Shown one piece after another: positions 9,075 through 17,906 of a stretch of 34,092 nucleotides of DNA; positions within the stretch are counted from its first letter, which is position 1, and the number at the start of each line of letters is the position of its first letter. Both the position numbers and the translations under genes were made by a program. Source of the DNA: Bdellovibrionia bacterium (lineage in GTDB: Bacteria; Bdellovibrionota; Bdellovibrionia; Bdellovibrionales; JAUICD01); assembly GCA_030427965.1 (NCBI GenBank), contig JAUICD010000034.1:1-34092 (forward strand), read 5' to 3'. The notes under the pieces were generated by a model. That model ran no database searches, was not told the origin of the DNA, and saw only the letters and a program-made list of their open reading frames with translations.

Positions 9075-10750
9075 TGAATATGAAGTGGAGAATGTTTTTT
9101 ATACTCTTGGTTGTTGTTTTTGGTGCAATGTCTGTTATTCCCAATTTTGTCGAAATTCCTGAGGACTCCTTTCTTTCAAATAAGTCTGTTGTTTATGGGC
9201 TTGATATTCAAGGAGGACTACACCTTGTAATGGGTGTTGATGTTCGTGAGGTTATAAAAGAGCAAACAAAACGTGATGCGGTTTCACTTAAGGATTATCT
9301 GACAGAGCAAGGCGCAAATGTTGTGTCAGTTGCTCCACAGCAAGCTGGGACTCGTGAAGACATTGTGATACAAACCTCTTCTGTGGATGAGGTGAAGCGT
9401 CTTATCACGCAGGACTGGACAAGTTATCTGATTATTGATGATACCCCAAGCTCTGTGTCTATTCGGAAGAACGAAGTTTCACTAGGGGATTTAAAAAAGA
9501 GAACAGTGGATCAGGCCATTGAAACAATTCGTAATAGGATTGATGAGTTTGGTGTTGCTGAACCAAGCATCACCGCTCAAGGGGATGATCGCATTCTTGT
9601 TCAACTTCCTGGTATTGAAGATTCCACAAAGGCAAAAGAGCTGATCAATCGAACGGCTCGCTTAACTTTTATGTTGGTGGCAAAAGACAACAACCCTGCA
9701 GAGCTTGGTGGGTGGATCACTGAGGCTGAAAAAGCCGGGGACTATGATATTAAGAAAACTTCCTATAGAGAGTATGTAAAGAGAATCAATGTAGATCTCA
9801 AAGACAAGCTCAAAGACAATCAAATGGTTTTGTTTTCTCGAGCCGAAAATGCAGAAGATCTTGAAACGGGTAAGGTGCCATATCTTGTAGAAAAAACAAG
9901 TCTTGGTGGGGATGATTTACGTGATGCTTTTGTCGCTATGGGTGAGTTCAATGAGCCTGAGATTTCATTGACGTTCAACCCTGAGGGCGCACGAAAGTTT
10001 GCTGAAATCACAGGTGAAAATGTAGGACGACAACTTGCGATTGTACTAGATGATGTCATTTACTCTGCTCCCAACATTCAGGGTAAAATCCCGGGTGGGC
10101 GAGGGCGGATCACCCTTGGTGGTGGTCGGAACTACGAAGCTATGATGGAAGAGGCACGCACAATTTCAATGGCCCTGCGAGCGGGTGCGCTTCCTGCAAA
10201 GCTTGAGCAACTAGAAGAGAGAACTGTTGGACCAACACTAGGTGCAGACTCCATTGCTAAGGGGAAAAAGGCGATTTTGATTGGTGGTGTTCTAGTTATT
10301 TGTTTTATGCTTTTTTACTACAAGGTTTTTGGGCTACTTGCCAATTTGGCATTGGGGCTGAACATGTTCTTGATTTTGGCTGTTCTGACTTCACTGGAAG
10401 CTACGTTGACTCTTCCTGGGATTGCCGGAATTGCGTTGACCATCGGTATGGCGGTGGATGCGAACGTTATTATTTTTGAGAGAATCAAAGAGGAACTAAA
10501 GAAAGGCTCGGCCTTAGCAGTTGCTATAAGGGAAGGTTACTCCAAAGGATTCTCAGCAATATTTGATGCTAACATAACAACTGCTGCGACTTCGATTATA
10601 CTTATGTATTTTGGAACGGGCCCAGTAAGAGGGTTTGCTGTTACATTACTGATTGGAATTATCACTTCGGTATTTACTGCCGTTTTTGTTACAAGAACTG
10701 TATTGGAATATATTGTAGGCCGATCAAAAATTGAAAAGCTAGCGATATAG
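9074..10750 (+). CDS. secD: Protein translocase subunit SecD
   Basis: A 558-residue inner-membrane protein; with SecF it uses the proton motive force to complete export through SecYEG. Helix 1 is FFILLVVVFGAMSVIPNF (about 7-24), followed by the first periplasmic motif YGLDIQGGLHLVMGVD. A large periplasmic domain holds IETIRNRIDEFGVAEPSI and DDRILVQLPG. The C-terminal five-helix bundle has ALRAGALPAKLEQLEERTVG, GPTLGADSI, GMAVDANVIIFERIKEEL and FDANITTAATS. The acidic residue of the helix-4 motif (VDANVIIFER), needed for proton transfer, is present. Starts on the last base of the yajC stop; secF follows after a 13-bp gap. Confidence 0.98.
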   Translation: MNMKWRMFFILLVVVFGAMSVIPNFVEIPEDSFLSNKSVVYGLDIQGGLHLVMGVDVREVIKEQTKRDAVSLKDYLTEQGANVVSVAPQQAGTREDIVIQTSSVDEVKRLITQDWTSYLIIDDTPSSVSIRKNEVSLGDLKKRTVDQAIETIRNRIDEFGVAEPSITAQGDDRILVQLPGIEDSTKAKELINRTARLTFMLVAKDNNPAELGGWITEAEKAGDYDIKKTSYREYVKRINVDLKDKLKDNQMVLFSRAENAEDLETGKVPYLVEKTSLGGDDLRDAFVAMGEFNEPEISLTFNPEGARKFAEITGENVGRQLAIVLDDVIYSAPNIQGKIPGGRGRITLGGGRNYEAMMEEARTISMALRAGALPAKLEQLEERTVGPTLGADSIAKGKKAILIGGVLVICFMLFYYKVFGLLANLALGLNMFLILAVLTSLEATLTLPGIAGIALTIGMAVDANVIIFERIKEELKKGSALAVAIREGYSKGFSAIFDANITTAATSIILMYFGTGPVRGFAVTLLIGIITSVFTAVFVTRTVLEYIVGRSKIEKLAI

Positions 10751-10763
10751 GTTGGAGAAAAAA

Positions 10764-11693
10764 ATGTCAGAGATGCAAGGTTCAGGTCGGTTTGATTTTG
10801 TAGGAAAGAACAAAATTTTTGGTGCACTTTCAGCTCTTTTGCTAGTTGCAGCGATTGCAGCAATTGCAACAAAAGGTCTCAATTACGGGATTGATTTTGC
10901 TGGAGGAACTGAAGTTCAGGTGAAGTTTTCAGAAAGTGTAGAAGCCAGCAAAATTCGAGCTCTCTTAAAAGAGAATGGAGTTGAGTCTGCGCAAGTGCAA
11001 AGATTTGGTGATGAAAATGAATATTTGATTCGTTTTGAAACTTTAGTGGGTAAAACAGACCAAGAAACGAACAAGCTGACCGCAGATCGGATCGGAGCAA
11101 TCACAAATGGACTTAAAAGTTCATTTGCAAGCATTGCCCCGGATATTCGAAGGGTGGATTCGGTGGGACCTCAGATAGGTGATCAATTGAAACGAAATGG
11201 AGTTTTGGCTGTTTTTTATTCACTCTTGCTTATCTTAATTTATGTTGGGTTGAGATTTGATTACAACTTTGCTCCAGGCGCTGTGGTTTGTTTGTTTCAT
11301 GACTCCCTCATCACTCTAGGTGTCTTTGCAATCATGGGTAAAGAAATCAACGTTCAAATTTTAGCAGCAGTTCTTACAATTATTGGTTATTCATTGAATG
11401 ATACAATTGTTGTTTTTGATCGAATTCGTGAAAATATCGGAACATTTAAGAACAATCGGCTTCCGTGGGTGATCAATCGAAGTATCAACGACACGCTTTC
11501 TCGTACGATGTTGACTTCTGTGACGACACTGCTCGCTGTTGCGGCTTTGATTTTGTTTGCAGGAGGAGTGATCGCCGACTTTGCTTTTGCATTGGCTATT
11601 GGGGTTCTTGTTGGAACTTATTCCTCTGTTTACATCGCATCACCACTTGTTATCCAGTTTGAAAAATTAAAAGGGGCTAAGTCTAAAGCTTAA
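10764..11693 (+). CDS. secF: Protein translocase subunit SecF
   Basis: A 309-residue partner of SecD. Seen: a first helix with GALSALLLVAAIAAIATKGL, GIDFAGGTEVQVKF as the periplasmic P1 motif, RVDSVGPQIGDQLKRNG, and a five-helix C-terminal bundle with GYSLNDTIVVFDRIREN and RTMLTSVTTLLAV. GGAG at 10754-10757 before ATG 10764 sets the start; the frame is open upstream from TTG 10752. Together with yajC and secD this is the standard cluster; recJ follows 17 bp downstream, likely in the same transcript. Confidence 0.98.
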   Translation: MSEMQGSGRFDFVGKNKIFGALSALLLVAAIAAIATKGLNYGIDFAGGTEVQVKFSESVEASKIRALLKENGVESAQVQRFGDENEYLIRFETLVGKTDQETNKLTADRIGAITNGLKSSFASIAPDIRRVDSVGPQIGDQLKRNGVLAVFYSLLLILIYVGLRFDYNFAPGAVVCLFHDSLITLGVFAIMGKEINVQILAAVLTIIGYSLNDTIVVFDRIRENIGTFKNNRLPWVINRSINDTLSRTMLTSVTTLLAVAALILFAGGVIADFAFALAIGVLVGTYSSVYIASPLVIQFEKLKGAKSKA

Positions 11694-11710
11694 AGACGTT
11701 TGGGGGATTT

Positions 11711-13402
11711 TTGCAAAGAAGAGAATGGGCTCCGCGAAATGAATCGACTGAATCTACAGAGGCACCTCTTCTTATTCCCCCTGTTCTTTGGGACGTGCTG
11801 ACCCGCCGTGGGTTTGATTCAAAAGAAAAAATAGAAGAGCTCATTGCACCATCATTAAAAGATCTCTCTGATCCTTTTAAGCTCAATCAAATGGATGTGG
11901 CGGTCAGCCGACTTATAGAAGCATATAAGAACAATGAACTGATTGTGGTCTATGCGGATTTTGATCTGGATGGGACTTCAGCACTGGCTCTTTTGATCCA
12001 AGCTTTTGAGGATCTTGGATTTCAAAATGTGAAATGGTATCAACCGAGTCGTTTAAAAGAAGGTTACGGTTTTCATGCCGATGCAGTGGATGAGATCCAC
12101 TCTTGGGGGGCAGACCTCATTGTTACAGTGGATGTTGGTATAAATGCTTTTGAAGCAAGTCTTCAAGCTAAGAAAGTGGGGATAGATCTTGTTATTACAG
12201 ATCATCACCTTCCTGATTCCAGCCTTCCTGATGCGGTGGCGATAGTGAATCCAAATAAAAATGAGTGCAAAAGTGATCTTGGGCATCTGTCTGGTACGGG
12301 GGTTGCTTATTATCTTGTTATTGCTTTAAAGCGTGAGTTAGAGCGTGAGGGTCGATTGGAGAATGTGATCGATCTTAAATCTTATTTGGATGTTTTTACG
12401 ATTGGAACAGTCACTGATATGGTCCCACTTGTTCATGAGAATCGGCCACTTGTAAGACATGGTCTTCATGTTTTGAGTTGTACGAAACGGCCAGGTCTTA
12501 AACGTCTTATACAAGAATTGAAGCTGGATCGAAGAACGCTTTCCACCCAAGATGTGGGAATAGCTCTTGCTCCAAAACTCAATGCTCTAAGCCGTATGGA
12601 AAAGGGGTTAAGACCAATTGATATATTGCTTGCAAATGAGGAACAGGCCGATGAACTGATTGGTGAAGTTTTGGAAGTGAATGAAGAGAGAAAGCGTCTT
12701 CAGAAGTCTGCTGAAGCAATAGCTTCCTTTGATGCCGAATCGCAGGTTGAAGACGGAGTGATATGGGTTTTTAGTCGTGAATACCACAAGGGAATTATTG
12801 GGCTTGTGGCAATGAGACTTGCTGGACGATTTGGACTTCCTTCTTTTGTAGGGTCTGTTTCTGAAGATGGAGTGATTTCAGGAAGTGCACGTATTCCAGA
12901 GGGAAGTGATGTGCATTTGGTGGAGTCTCTTTTGAGCGCAGAAGAGGCGTTGGTGAGTTTTGGGGGGCACAAAGAGGCGGCTGGGTTTAAACTGTCGGAA
13001 ACGACTGCTGATCTTTTTCATGAATTGTTAAAAAAGAGATTTTCAGAAAAAAAGGAGAGCTTACTTAGGTTTTTCTATGACTCTGTTGCAGAGGTGGATG
13101 ATATCAATGGAGAGCTCATGCTTTGGCTGAGTCGATTGGAGCCATTTGGAAAAGCTTTTCAGTACCCTCAGTTTAAAATTAAAAATGCAATGATTGAAAG
13201 TGTAAGAATACTCAATGGTGGGCATTTGAAGATTGTTTTTAAAGGGCAGAAGAGTCGTTTGAATGGAATCTTTTTTTCACCTCCGGAAGAAATTTCTGTG
13301 AGTGAGGGGGAGATTGTGAACGTATTAGGTGAACCTCAATGGAATGAGTTTAGAGGGATCCGATCTGTTCAACTTATGATTCGTGATTTGAAAGGAAATT
13401 GA
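11711..13402 (+). CDS. recJ: Single-stranded-DNA-specific exonuclease RecJ (TTG start)
   Basis: A 563-residue DHH-superfamily 5'-3' single-strand exonuclease acting in recombination and mismatch or base-excision repair. Motifs in order: YADFDLDGTSA (near 82-92, the DxD metal motif, usually DYDxDG), VTVDVGINA, ITDHHLPD (DHH motif near 163), GTGVAYYL, IGTVTDMVPL, ALAPKLNALSRM and the DHHA1 motif SFGGHKEAAGF (near 416-426), then a C-terminal OB-like domain. GGGGGAT precedes TTG 11711 at good distance. The conserved IPPVLWDVLTRRGF and LKDLSDPFKLNQM segments lie upstream of any ATG, so TTG is the likely start. It follows secF by 17 bp; the exonuclease is not known to share a role with SecDF. Confidence 0.95.
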   Translation: MQRREWAPRNESTESTEAPLLIPPVLWDVLTRRGFDSKEKIEELIAPSLKDLSDPFKLNQMDVAVSRLIEAYKNNELIVVYADFDLDGTSALALLIQAFEDLGFQNVKWYQPSRLKEGYGFHADAVDEIHSWGADLIVTVDVGINAFEASLQAKKVGIDLVITDHHLPDSSLPDAVAIVNPNKNECKSDLGHLSGTGVAYYLVIALKRELEREGRLENVIDLKSYLDVFTIGTVTDMVPLVHENRPLVRHGLHVLSCTKRPGLKRLIQELKLDRRTLSTQDVGIALAPKLNALSRMEKGLRPIDILLANEEQADELIGEVLEVNEERKRLQKSAEAIASFDAESQVEDGVIWVFSREYHKGIIGLVAMRLAGRFGLPSFVGSVSEDGVISGSARIPEGSDVHLVESLLSAEEALVSFGGHKEAAGFKLSETTADLFHELLKKRFSEKKESLLRFFYDSVAEVDDINGELMLWLSRLEPFGKAFQYPQFKIKNAMIESVRILNGGHLKIVFKGQKSRLNGIFFSPPEEISVSEGEIVNVLGEPQWNEFRGIRSVQLMIRDLKGN

Positions 13403-13468
13403 GAATTCACCTTTTTCTTTAACTCACGCGTCATATATGATAGGGTCCAGCAGTCCCAGGGGGTAAAT

Positions 13469-14071
13469 ATGATACTGGAGATTGAAGTGAGTGAATTTAA
13501 AAATAAGTTTAAAGGAATTCGAGATACAGTTCAAAAGCGTGGGAATGAGCAGCTTGAGCAGATTATTGACAATGTAAAATCTCCTATTTTGAAAGATCTT
13601 ATTTCCAAAATTCGAGAGGAAGATCTGGGGTCAGCAACTGAGTATTTAAAAGGTCTTGCTGATAAGCAAAAAGAAAAAATTGAGAAAGCTGCCGATGATT
13701 TCTTGGCAAAAGTTCAGGAAGTCAAAACTCAGGGGCAAACTTTTTTTGAAAAAGAAGTGACTCAGGTTTTAGCTAAGGGTGTTTTGGAGCGTGCAGATAA
13801 AGTCCGTGCAAAAATCGATGAGAGTCATAAAAAAGCAACACAGCAAATCCATGACTTTAAGGAAAAGGTTGAAGAAAAAGCGAACTCAGTAAAAACCAGA
13901 GTGGCTGTGAAGAAAGCGTCGAAGAAGAAACCAAAAAAGAAAACTACAAAAAAAGCATCTAGTAAGAACGCAAAGAAAGCCACAAAGAAAAAATCTAAGA
14001 CCAAAAAGACAACAAAGAAAGCAAGTGCTAAAGTCACTAAAAAGACGACAAAGAAAACTCGCAAAAAATGA
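13469..14071 (+). CDS. Lysine-rich, histone-H1-like protein with coiled-coil N-terminal part
   Basis: A 200-residue basic protein. Residues 1-140 are helical and charged with heptad-like character (LKGLADKQKEKIEKAADDFL, KVEEKANSVKTR), suggesting a coiled coil. Residues 141-200 are a low-complexity tail of Lys, Thr, Ser and Ala with KKxTKK repeats and almost no acidic residues, as in bacterial H1-like (Hc1/AlgP-type) DNA-binding tails. It may bind nucleic acid in the nucleoid; this is inferred from composition only. AGGGGG before ATG 13469 is a strong ribosome site. A TATGAT box at 13437-13442 lies 27 bases ahead, without a clear -35. The stop overlaps the queC start (ATGA), so queC expression is probably tied to this abundant-looking protein. 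Confidence 0.75.
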   Translation: MILEIEVSEFKNKFKGIRDTVQKRGNEQLEQIIDNVKSPILKDLISKIREEDLGSATEYLKGLADKQKEKIEKAADDFLAKVQEVKTQGQTFFEKEVTQVLAKGVLERADKVRAKIDESHKKATQQIHDFKEKVEEKANSVKTRVAVKKASKKKPKKKTTKKASSKNAKKATKKKSKTKKTTKKASAKVTKKTTKKTRKK

Positions 14072-14709
14072 TTGTTTTGCTCTCTGGTGGGCTTGATTCC
14101 ACCGTAAATTGTTATAGAGCAAATAGTGAAGGTCAGATCCAGTTGGTTCTGACCTTTGACTATGGACAACGTGCAGCCAAGAGAGAAATTGAATCCGCAA
14201 AGAAGACATGTAAAAAACTTGATTTAAAACATCAGGTGATTGAGCTTCCTTGGCTTAAGGAAATCACGCAGACAGCTCTTGTTAATAGAGATAGTGACGT
14301 TCCAGTTAGTTTTGATATTAACGATGGAGAGTTGATTTTTGAGACAGCTCGTAGTGTTTGGGTTCCAAACCGTAATGGTGTGTTTATAAATATAGCGGGA
14401 TGTTTTGCTGATAGCCTCAAGGCTGATAAAATTGTTGTTGGTTTTAATGCAGAAGAAGCGGTGACATTTCCAGATAATTCTGAAGAGTATCTGGCAGCAG
14501 TTACAAAGAGTTTGTTTTATTCCACCGAAATCCGCGTAAAGACTATCTGTTATACAACAGATCTTTTTAAGAATGAAATTGTGGCGCTTGGTAAGGATTT
14601 AGAAGTGTCATTTGATGATATTTGGCCTTGCTATTTCGGAGAAAACGAACCTTGTGGAAAATGTGAATCTTGTATGAGATATCGTGCGGCAATGGAGATG
14701 GAAGGGTGA
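14068..14709 (+). CDS. queC: 7-cyano-7-deazaguanine synthase QueC
   Basis: A 213-residue cytoplasmic enzyme converting 7-carboxy-7-deazaguanine to preQ0 with ATP and ammonia, an early step of queuosine synthesis. The PP-loop ATP motif LLSGGLDST is at residues 4-12; FDYGQRAAKREI, VPNRNGVFINIA and GFNAEEAVTFPDNS follow. The C-terminal zinc site is intact: Cys188, Cys196, Cys199 and Cys202. Slightly shorter than the E. coli enzyme (about 230). It starts within the stop codon of the lysine-rich gene (ATGA) and its own stop overlaps the GTG start of the DUF366 gene, so all three are translationally coupled. queA and tgt are in this window; queD, queE and queF are not. Confidence 0.96.
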   Translation: MIVLLSGGLDSTVNCYRANSEGQIQLVLTFDYGQRAAKREIESAKKTCKKLDLKHQVIELPWLKEITQTALVNRDSDVPVSFDINDGELIFETARSVWVPNRNGVFINIAGCFADSLKADKIVVGFNAEEAVTFPDNSEEYLAAVTKSLFYSTEIRVKTICYTTDLFKNEIVALGKDLEVSFDDIWPCYFGENEPCGKCESCMRYRAAMEMEG

Positions 14710-15269
14710 AAAGTCTTTGGGTAGAGGAGTCGAGCCAATATGATGGCGGACAGTTGAGGTCTTTGTTTGGATATCTGGAACATGGAATACTTGGAGATTC
14801 GATTGTCTCTTGGAGAGGAGCATGCGACATCCCTCCAGAAAAAATGGTGGATGGTGAGGATTTGTTGGAGCATGCAAAAATTGAAGGGTCTGATATGATT
14901 CACTTTATAATTGAAGCCTTTGATAAATCGCTTGCAGCAGGTGTGGGGTTTCAAAGACTGTTTGCCACAATTGTTCGAGATGTGATTTGTGAAATGAATT
15001 CGGACTGGACTGGGAAGCTCAAAAGAGATGGGGATGATCTTTATTTTGAAGATAGGAAACTGAGTATTAGCATTGCGACCAAAAGTCCGATTTCATGTCT
15101 GATTCACTTTGCAGTGAATGTGAGTTTTGAGGGTACCCCAGTTCCTACAATTGGTTTAAGGGATCTTGATATTGATCCAACTCTCTTTGCTGAGAAAGTG
15201 ATGGGCGTATGGACAAAAGAGTATACGGAAATTTGTCAGGCCACTCAGAAAGTTCGCTCGGTTAACTAA
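14706..15269 (+). CDS. DUF366 family protein, coupled to queC
   Basis: A 187-residue soluble protein of the uncharacterised DUF366 (COG2029) family, recognised from its conserved strings: SQYDGGQLRSLFGY, GILGDSIVSWRGACDIP, MVDGEDLLEHA, MIHFIIEAFD, FQRLFATIVRDVI, KRDGDDLYFEDRKLSISIAT and TIGLRDLDID. The GTG at 14706 overlaps the queC stop (GTGA) and has GGAG about eight bases upstream; a longer frame from ATG 14670 would overlap queC by 40 bases and add residues with no family match. Many polar conserved residues (D, E, R, H) suggest an enzyme, but the reaction is unknown. Position argues for a link with 7-deazaguanine metabolism; this is inference. Confidence 0.85.
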   Translation: MKSLWVEESSQYDGGQLRSLFGYLEHGILGDSIVSWRGACDIPPEKMVDGEDLLEHAKIEGSDMIHFIIEAFDKSLAAGVGFQRLFATIVRDVICEMNSDWTGKLKRDGDDLYFEDRKLSISIATKSPISCLIHFAVNVSFEGTPVPTIGLRDLDIDPTLFAEKVMGVWTKEYTEICQATQKVRSVN

Positions 15270-15405
15270 GTGTTTGTTTTATAAGTGGGACGACTGATTT
15301 CTTGGGTTCACTTGAACTCTAAAAACAGACAAGTGTTTGAGCCTGGCCAATAGTCTTAATTCTGATGAAATAGACACAAAATAAAAATTAGTAGTATCAT
15401 AGGTC

Positions 15406-15870
15406 ATGCGGTTTGTTTTGGTTTTGGCAGTCATGTTTATTTGGGTTGAGTCGTTTGCTCAGAGTTCGGTAAATATTGGTTATGGAAACCCTCCAGGCTC
15501 GATGATAGGAGTCAATTATCTTTACTTCTTTCATCCATGGGCTCTCGAGCTTGGCTTGGGGTATGTGGCAACTGAGGGTTTATCAAGTAGTGGAGATGCT
15601 GGGGAAACAAGGCAGAACGGGGCATTTAGTATGAATGGAAAGTATCTTTTTGGATCTGGCCTCTTTATTCCCTATGCTCAAGTTGGAGCTGGGATTGGTT
15701 CGGGTCCAATTTTTGGTCGAAATGGCGGTAAGGCTGTAGGTTATGTCGACTTTTATGAGGGTTTTGGTTTGATGATCAAAGATTCCGCTTTTTATTTTTA
15801 CACATCGTTCAACTTTAAAAATTTATTTCAAACGCAGTTTTTTCAAATAGGTCTTGGTTTTCTTCTTTAG
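15406..15870 (+). CDS. Small exported protein, probable outer-membrane beta-barrel
   Basis: A 154-residue protein with a signal peptide (RFVLVLAVMFIWVESFAQ, cleavage after SFA or FAQ). The mature part has alternating aromatic and glycine-rich strands (GVNYLYFFHPWALELGLGYVA, YAQVGAGIGSGPIF, FYFYTSFNF) and ends in a hydrophobic strand QIGLGFLL, like small eight-stranded outer-membrane barrels of the OmpA/OmpW type. No specific family was recognised. It ends 14 bp before the stop of the convergent ATP-grasp gene. The 135-bp region upstream has no clear promoter. Confidence 0.7.
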   Translation: MRFVLVLAVMFIWVESFAQSSVNIGYGNPPGSMIGVNYLYFFHPWALELGLGYVATEGLSSSGDAGETRQNGAFSMNGKYLFGSGLFIPYAQVGAGIGSGPIFGRNGGKAVGYVDFYEGFGLMIKDSAFYFYTSFNFKNLFQTQFFQIGLGFLL

Positions 15871-15884
15871 AAAAGGTACGGAGC

Positions 15885-17906
15885 CTAAAACTTCCTGGGT
15901 GAAAAGGTCCACTGTTGAGTTTTCATGTTAAATAGAATGGGGACAGGGTTTTCGCTAAATGAAGCATAAAAATCCATTTTTTCAGACATGGTATTCTTGA
16001 TGGCTTTTAGGAAGAGTCTCTTGGTTTTGTGAAGACGAAAGAGACTCAAAAAAACCTCTGTGGAAGATTCCATCATTGCGCGTTCGAAAGCAAGTTTTTG
16101 ACCTGAATTATACAATCGAATATACCCTCCATGAAACCACTCGACCTGTGGGAAGCTTCGAGAGAGCTTGTTTTTAATTTCCGAATGAAAGGAATGATTC
16201 CAGGTGATGATTTGAGGCCTTCCTTGGTATAGAACAAGGGCATATCTAACAGTTTGACGGGGAAGTTGGATCTCATTGAAACTAAGCTCAGAAAGGGGTT
16301 TTGTTTTTAAGGCTGTGGCAATATCATAAAATTCCATTTTTCCCTCAAAATCTGCGACTTCCAATTCTTCATCAAGAGCTTCTCTTCGGAGCTGGCCTGT
16401 AACAATGGCAAAAACCAATTCTTGACTGTATCGATGTTTGTATTGAAGAAGCTGAAATTCAAGTTCTCCTGGCTTTTTATTTTCAATGACAACGTATTCA
16501 ATCTCTAAAAATTCAGGGGAGTGTGTCATCATTTTTAAATGTCTTTGAGTGTGTGACTCCAATGATGAGTAAAACTTTTTTACCGACCGTGTGAGTCTTT
16601 CATCAATCTTGTCACCCTCGACTACAATTTGAGAGTTTTCATCAAGGCTGAGGGTTATATTCAGACTTTTTGCTTGAGCATTTGGATTTGTTGCTTTTGT
16701 CTGATTTCCCACAACCAAGGTGAGCTGCATTTCAGGCTCATCATCTTGATTGAGTTGGATTTTTCCGACTCCATTGTACCTCTCGTGTCCAATGTACCTG
16801 TGAACCAAGATTGGCATTGAGAGATTCTCTTCTTTTAATCCCCATGCCTGTCGTATGGAATACGCACGATAAGTGAACATGGATTCGTAGACTTTACGTA
16901 TAGCAGTTTCAAGATCACGCGGTTTTCTGCTATCTGCTTTTGCACTTGCATATAGTCCAGCTCCAATAAGATCTTCCACATCGTTGTTGCTTCGAATGGA
17001 GAGGGGGCCTTCAATTGGAGTGTCATTTGAGAGTTTAGCAAATATGTCTGTATACCCGGTACTGAGTTGGACTTCTCTAAAGGCTTGTCGAATTCGGGCA
17101 AGTGCGCTCTTTGTTGCTTGAGGTGTTTTATGTTGTAAGTCTCTTGTTTCAAGCTGAATGATTTTACGAAGAGTTTCTCCTTTGTAGGCGTATGTATTTA
17201 TAAATGTTTCGTAAACACTGGCTGTGTATGTGTAAATCTCTGGAGAACCTGTGAATCCGTCGCGCGTGAGTCGTGCCAGTGGGAAAAACTTGTCGCCAAC
17301 GATTTCCCTGGGTTTGTTGGTTCCATGGGAAACGACCCAGTCTGATAGGTGACGATCGTATCTTTTGGGTAGTACAGATTTTAGATTTCGATTTGAGTGT
17401 GACCGATTTGTTAAATCTAAATGAGCTTGATCTATTGTACGGAGAGTTGCGTATAAATCATTGTCGATTCCATTAAATTTTGAATATGCGTTTTTACTAT
17501 AGATAAGTGGAATATTCATCTTTTCACAGAGGACTTGAATATGAGTGCCTTCAATAGAAAGTGGTTGTGAGAGGATGACGCCTGAGACAAAAGGCATATC
17601 GATTTCAAGATCGATGTCTTCAAGAATAAGTACTGAATCAGGATCAATATCTTCATTGAGTGTTCTTTCTCGATACTGAGCCTTTGTTAGTCGCAGAGCC
17701 TTACCGCTAGGACCAATGGCTTCGACGTAGATATGGTGATCGTTTTCAGTGAGGTCAATTCGTTGCTCTTCGCTCTTGGGTTGTAGGGCCTTTTCACATC
17801 CAAGTTGTGTGGAAGTTTTGGGTAAAGAGATGTCAGCCAGAATGCTTGTTGGAATAAAAGCGAAGCAAAGAGCAAAAAACGTCAACCACTGTTTAAACTT
17901 AAACAT
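15885..17906 (-). CDS. Exported protein with phosphohistidine-type swivel and PPDK/PEP-synthase-type ATP-grasp domain
   Basis: A 673-residue protein with a good signal peptide from ATG 17906 (MFKFKQWLTFFALCFAF, cleavage at ILA-DIS). An in-frame ATG at 17948 would add 14 residues. About residues 95-150 resemble the swivelling domain of PEP-utilising enzymes: FVSGVILSQPLSIEGTHIQV and CEKMNIPLIYSKNA, with His in the place of the phospho-accepting His. From about 200 the PPDK_N (PEP/pyruvate-binding, ATP-grasp) domain follows: VGDKFFPLARLTRDG, SIRSNNDVEDLIGAGLYAS (308-326), AIRKVYESMFTYRAYSIRQ and MPILVHR. About 230 C-terminal residues are unrecognised. PPDK-type domains phosphorylate His with ATP in the cytoplasm; a signal peptide on one is odd. 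Similar uncharacterised proteins exist in myxobacteria, as I recall. Confidence 0.78.
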   Translation of the reverse strand: MFKFKQWLTFFALCFAFIPTSILADISLPKTSTQLGCEKALQPKSEEQRIDLTENDHHIYVEAIGPSGKALRLTKAQYRERTLNEDIDPDSVLILEDIDLEIDMPFVSGVILSQPLSIEGTHIQVLCEKMNIPLIYSKNAYSKFNGIDNDLYATLRTIDQAHLDLTNRSHSNRNLKSVLPKRYDRHLSDWVVSHGTNKPREIVGDKFFPLARLTRDGFTGSPEIYTYTASVYETFINTYAYKGETLRKIIQLETRDLQHKTPQATKSALARIRQAFREVQLSTGYTDIFAKLSNDTPIEGPLSIRSNNDVEDLIGAGLYASAKADSRKPRDLETAIRKVYESMFTYRAYSIRQAWGLKEENLSMPILVHRYIGHERYNGVGKIQLNQDDEPEMQLTLVVGNQTKATNPNAQAKSLNITLSLDENSQIVVEGDKIDERLTRSVKKFYSSLESHTQRHLKMMTHSPEFLEIEYVVIENKKPGELEFQLLQYKHRYSQELVFAIVTGQLRREALDEELEVADFEGKMEFYDIATALKTKPLSELSFNEIQLPRQTVRYALVLYQGRPQIITWNHSFHSEIKNKLSRSFPQVEWFHGGYIRLYNSGQKLAFERAMMESSTEVFLSLFRLHKTKRLFLKAIKNTMSEKMDFYASFSENPVPILFNMKTQQWTFSPRKF

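Noticed and set aside
13825..14209. Minus-strand frames rich in Phe and Leu opposite the lysine-rich tail
   Set aside because: The composition is the complement of AAG/AAA-rich codons; there is no start context and no real protein pattern.
15297..15340. GTTCA/TGAAC and CACTTG/CAAGTG inverted repeats before the barrel gene
   Set aside because: Arms of 5-6 bp in AT-rich sequence are expected by chance.
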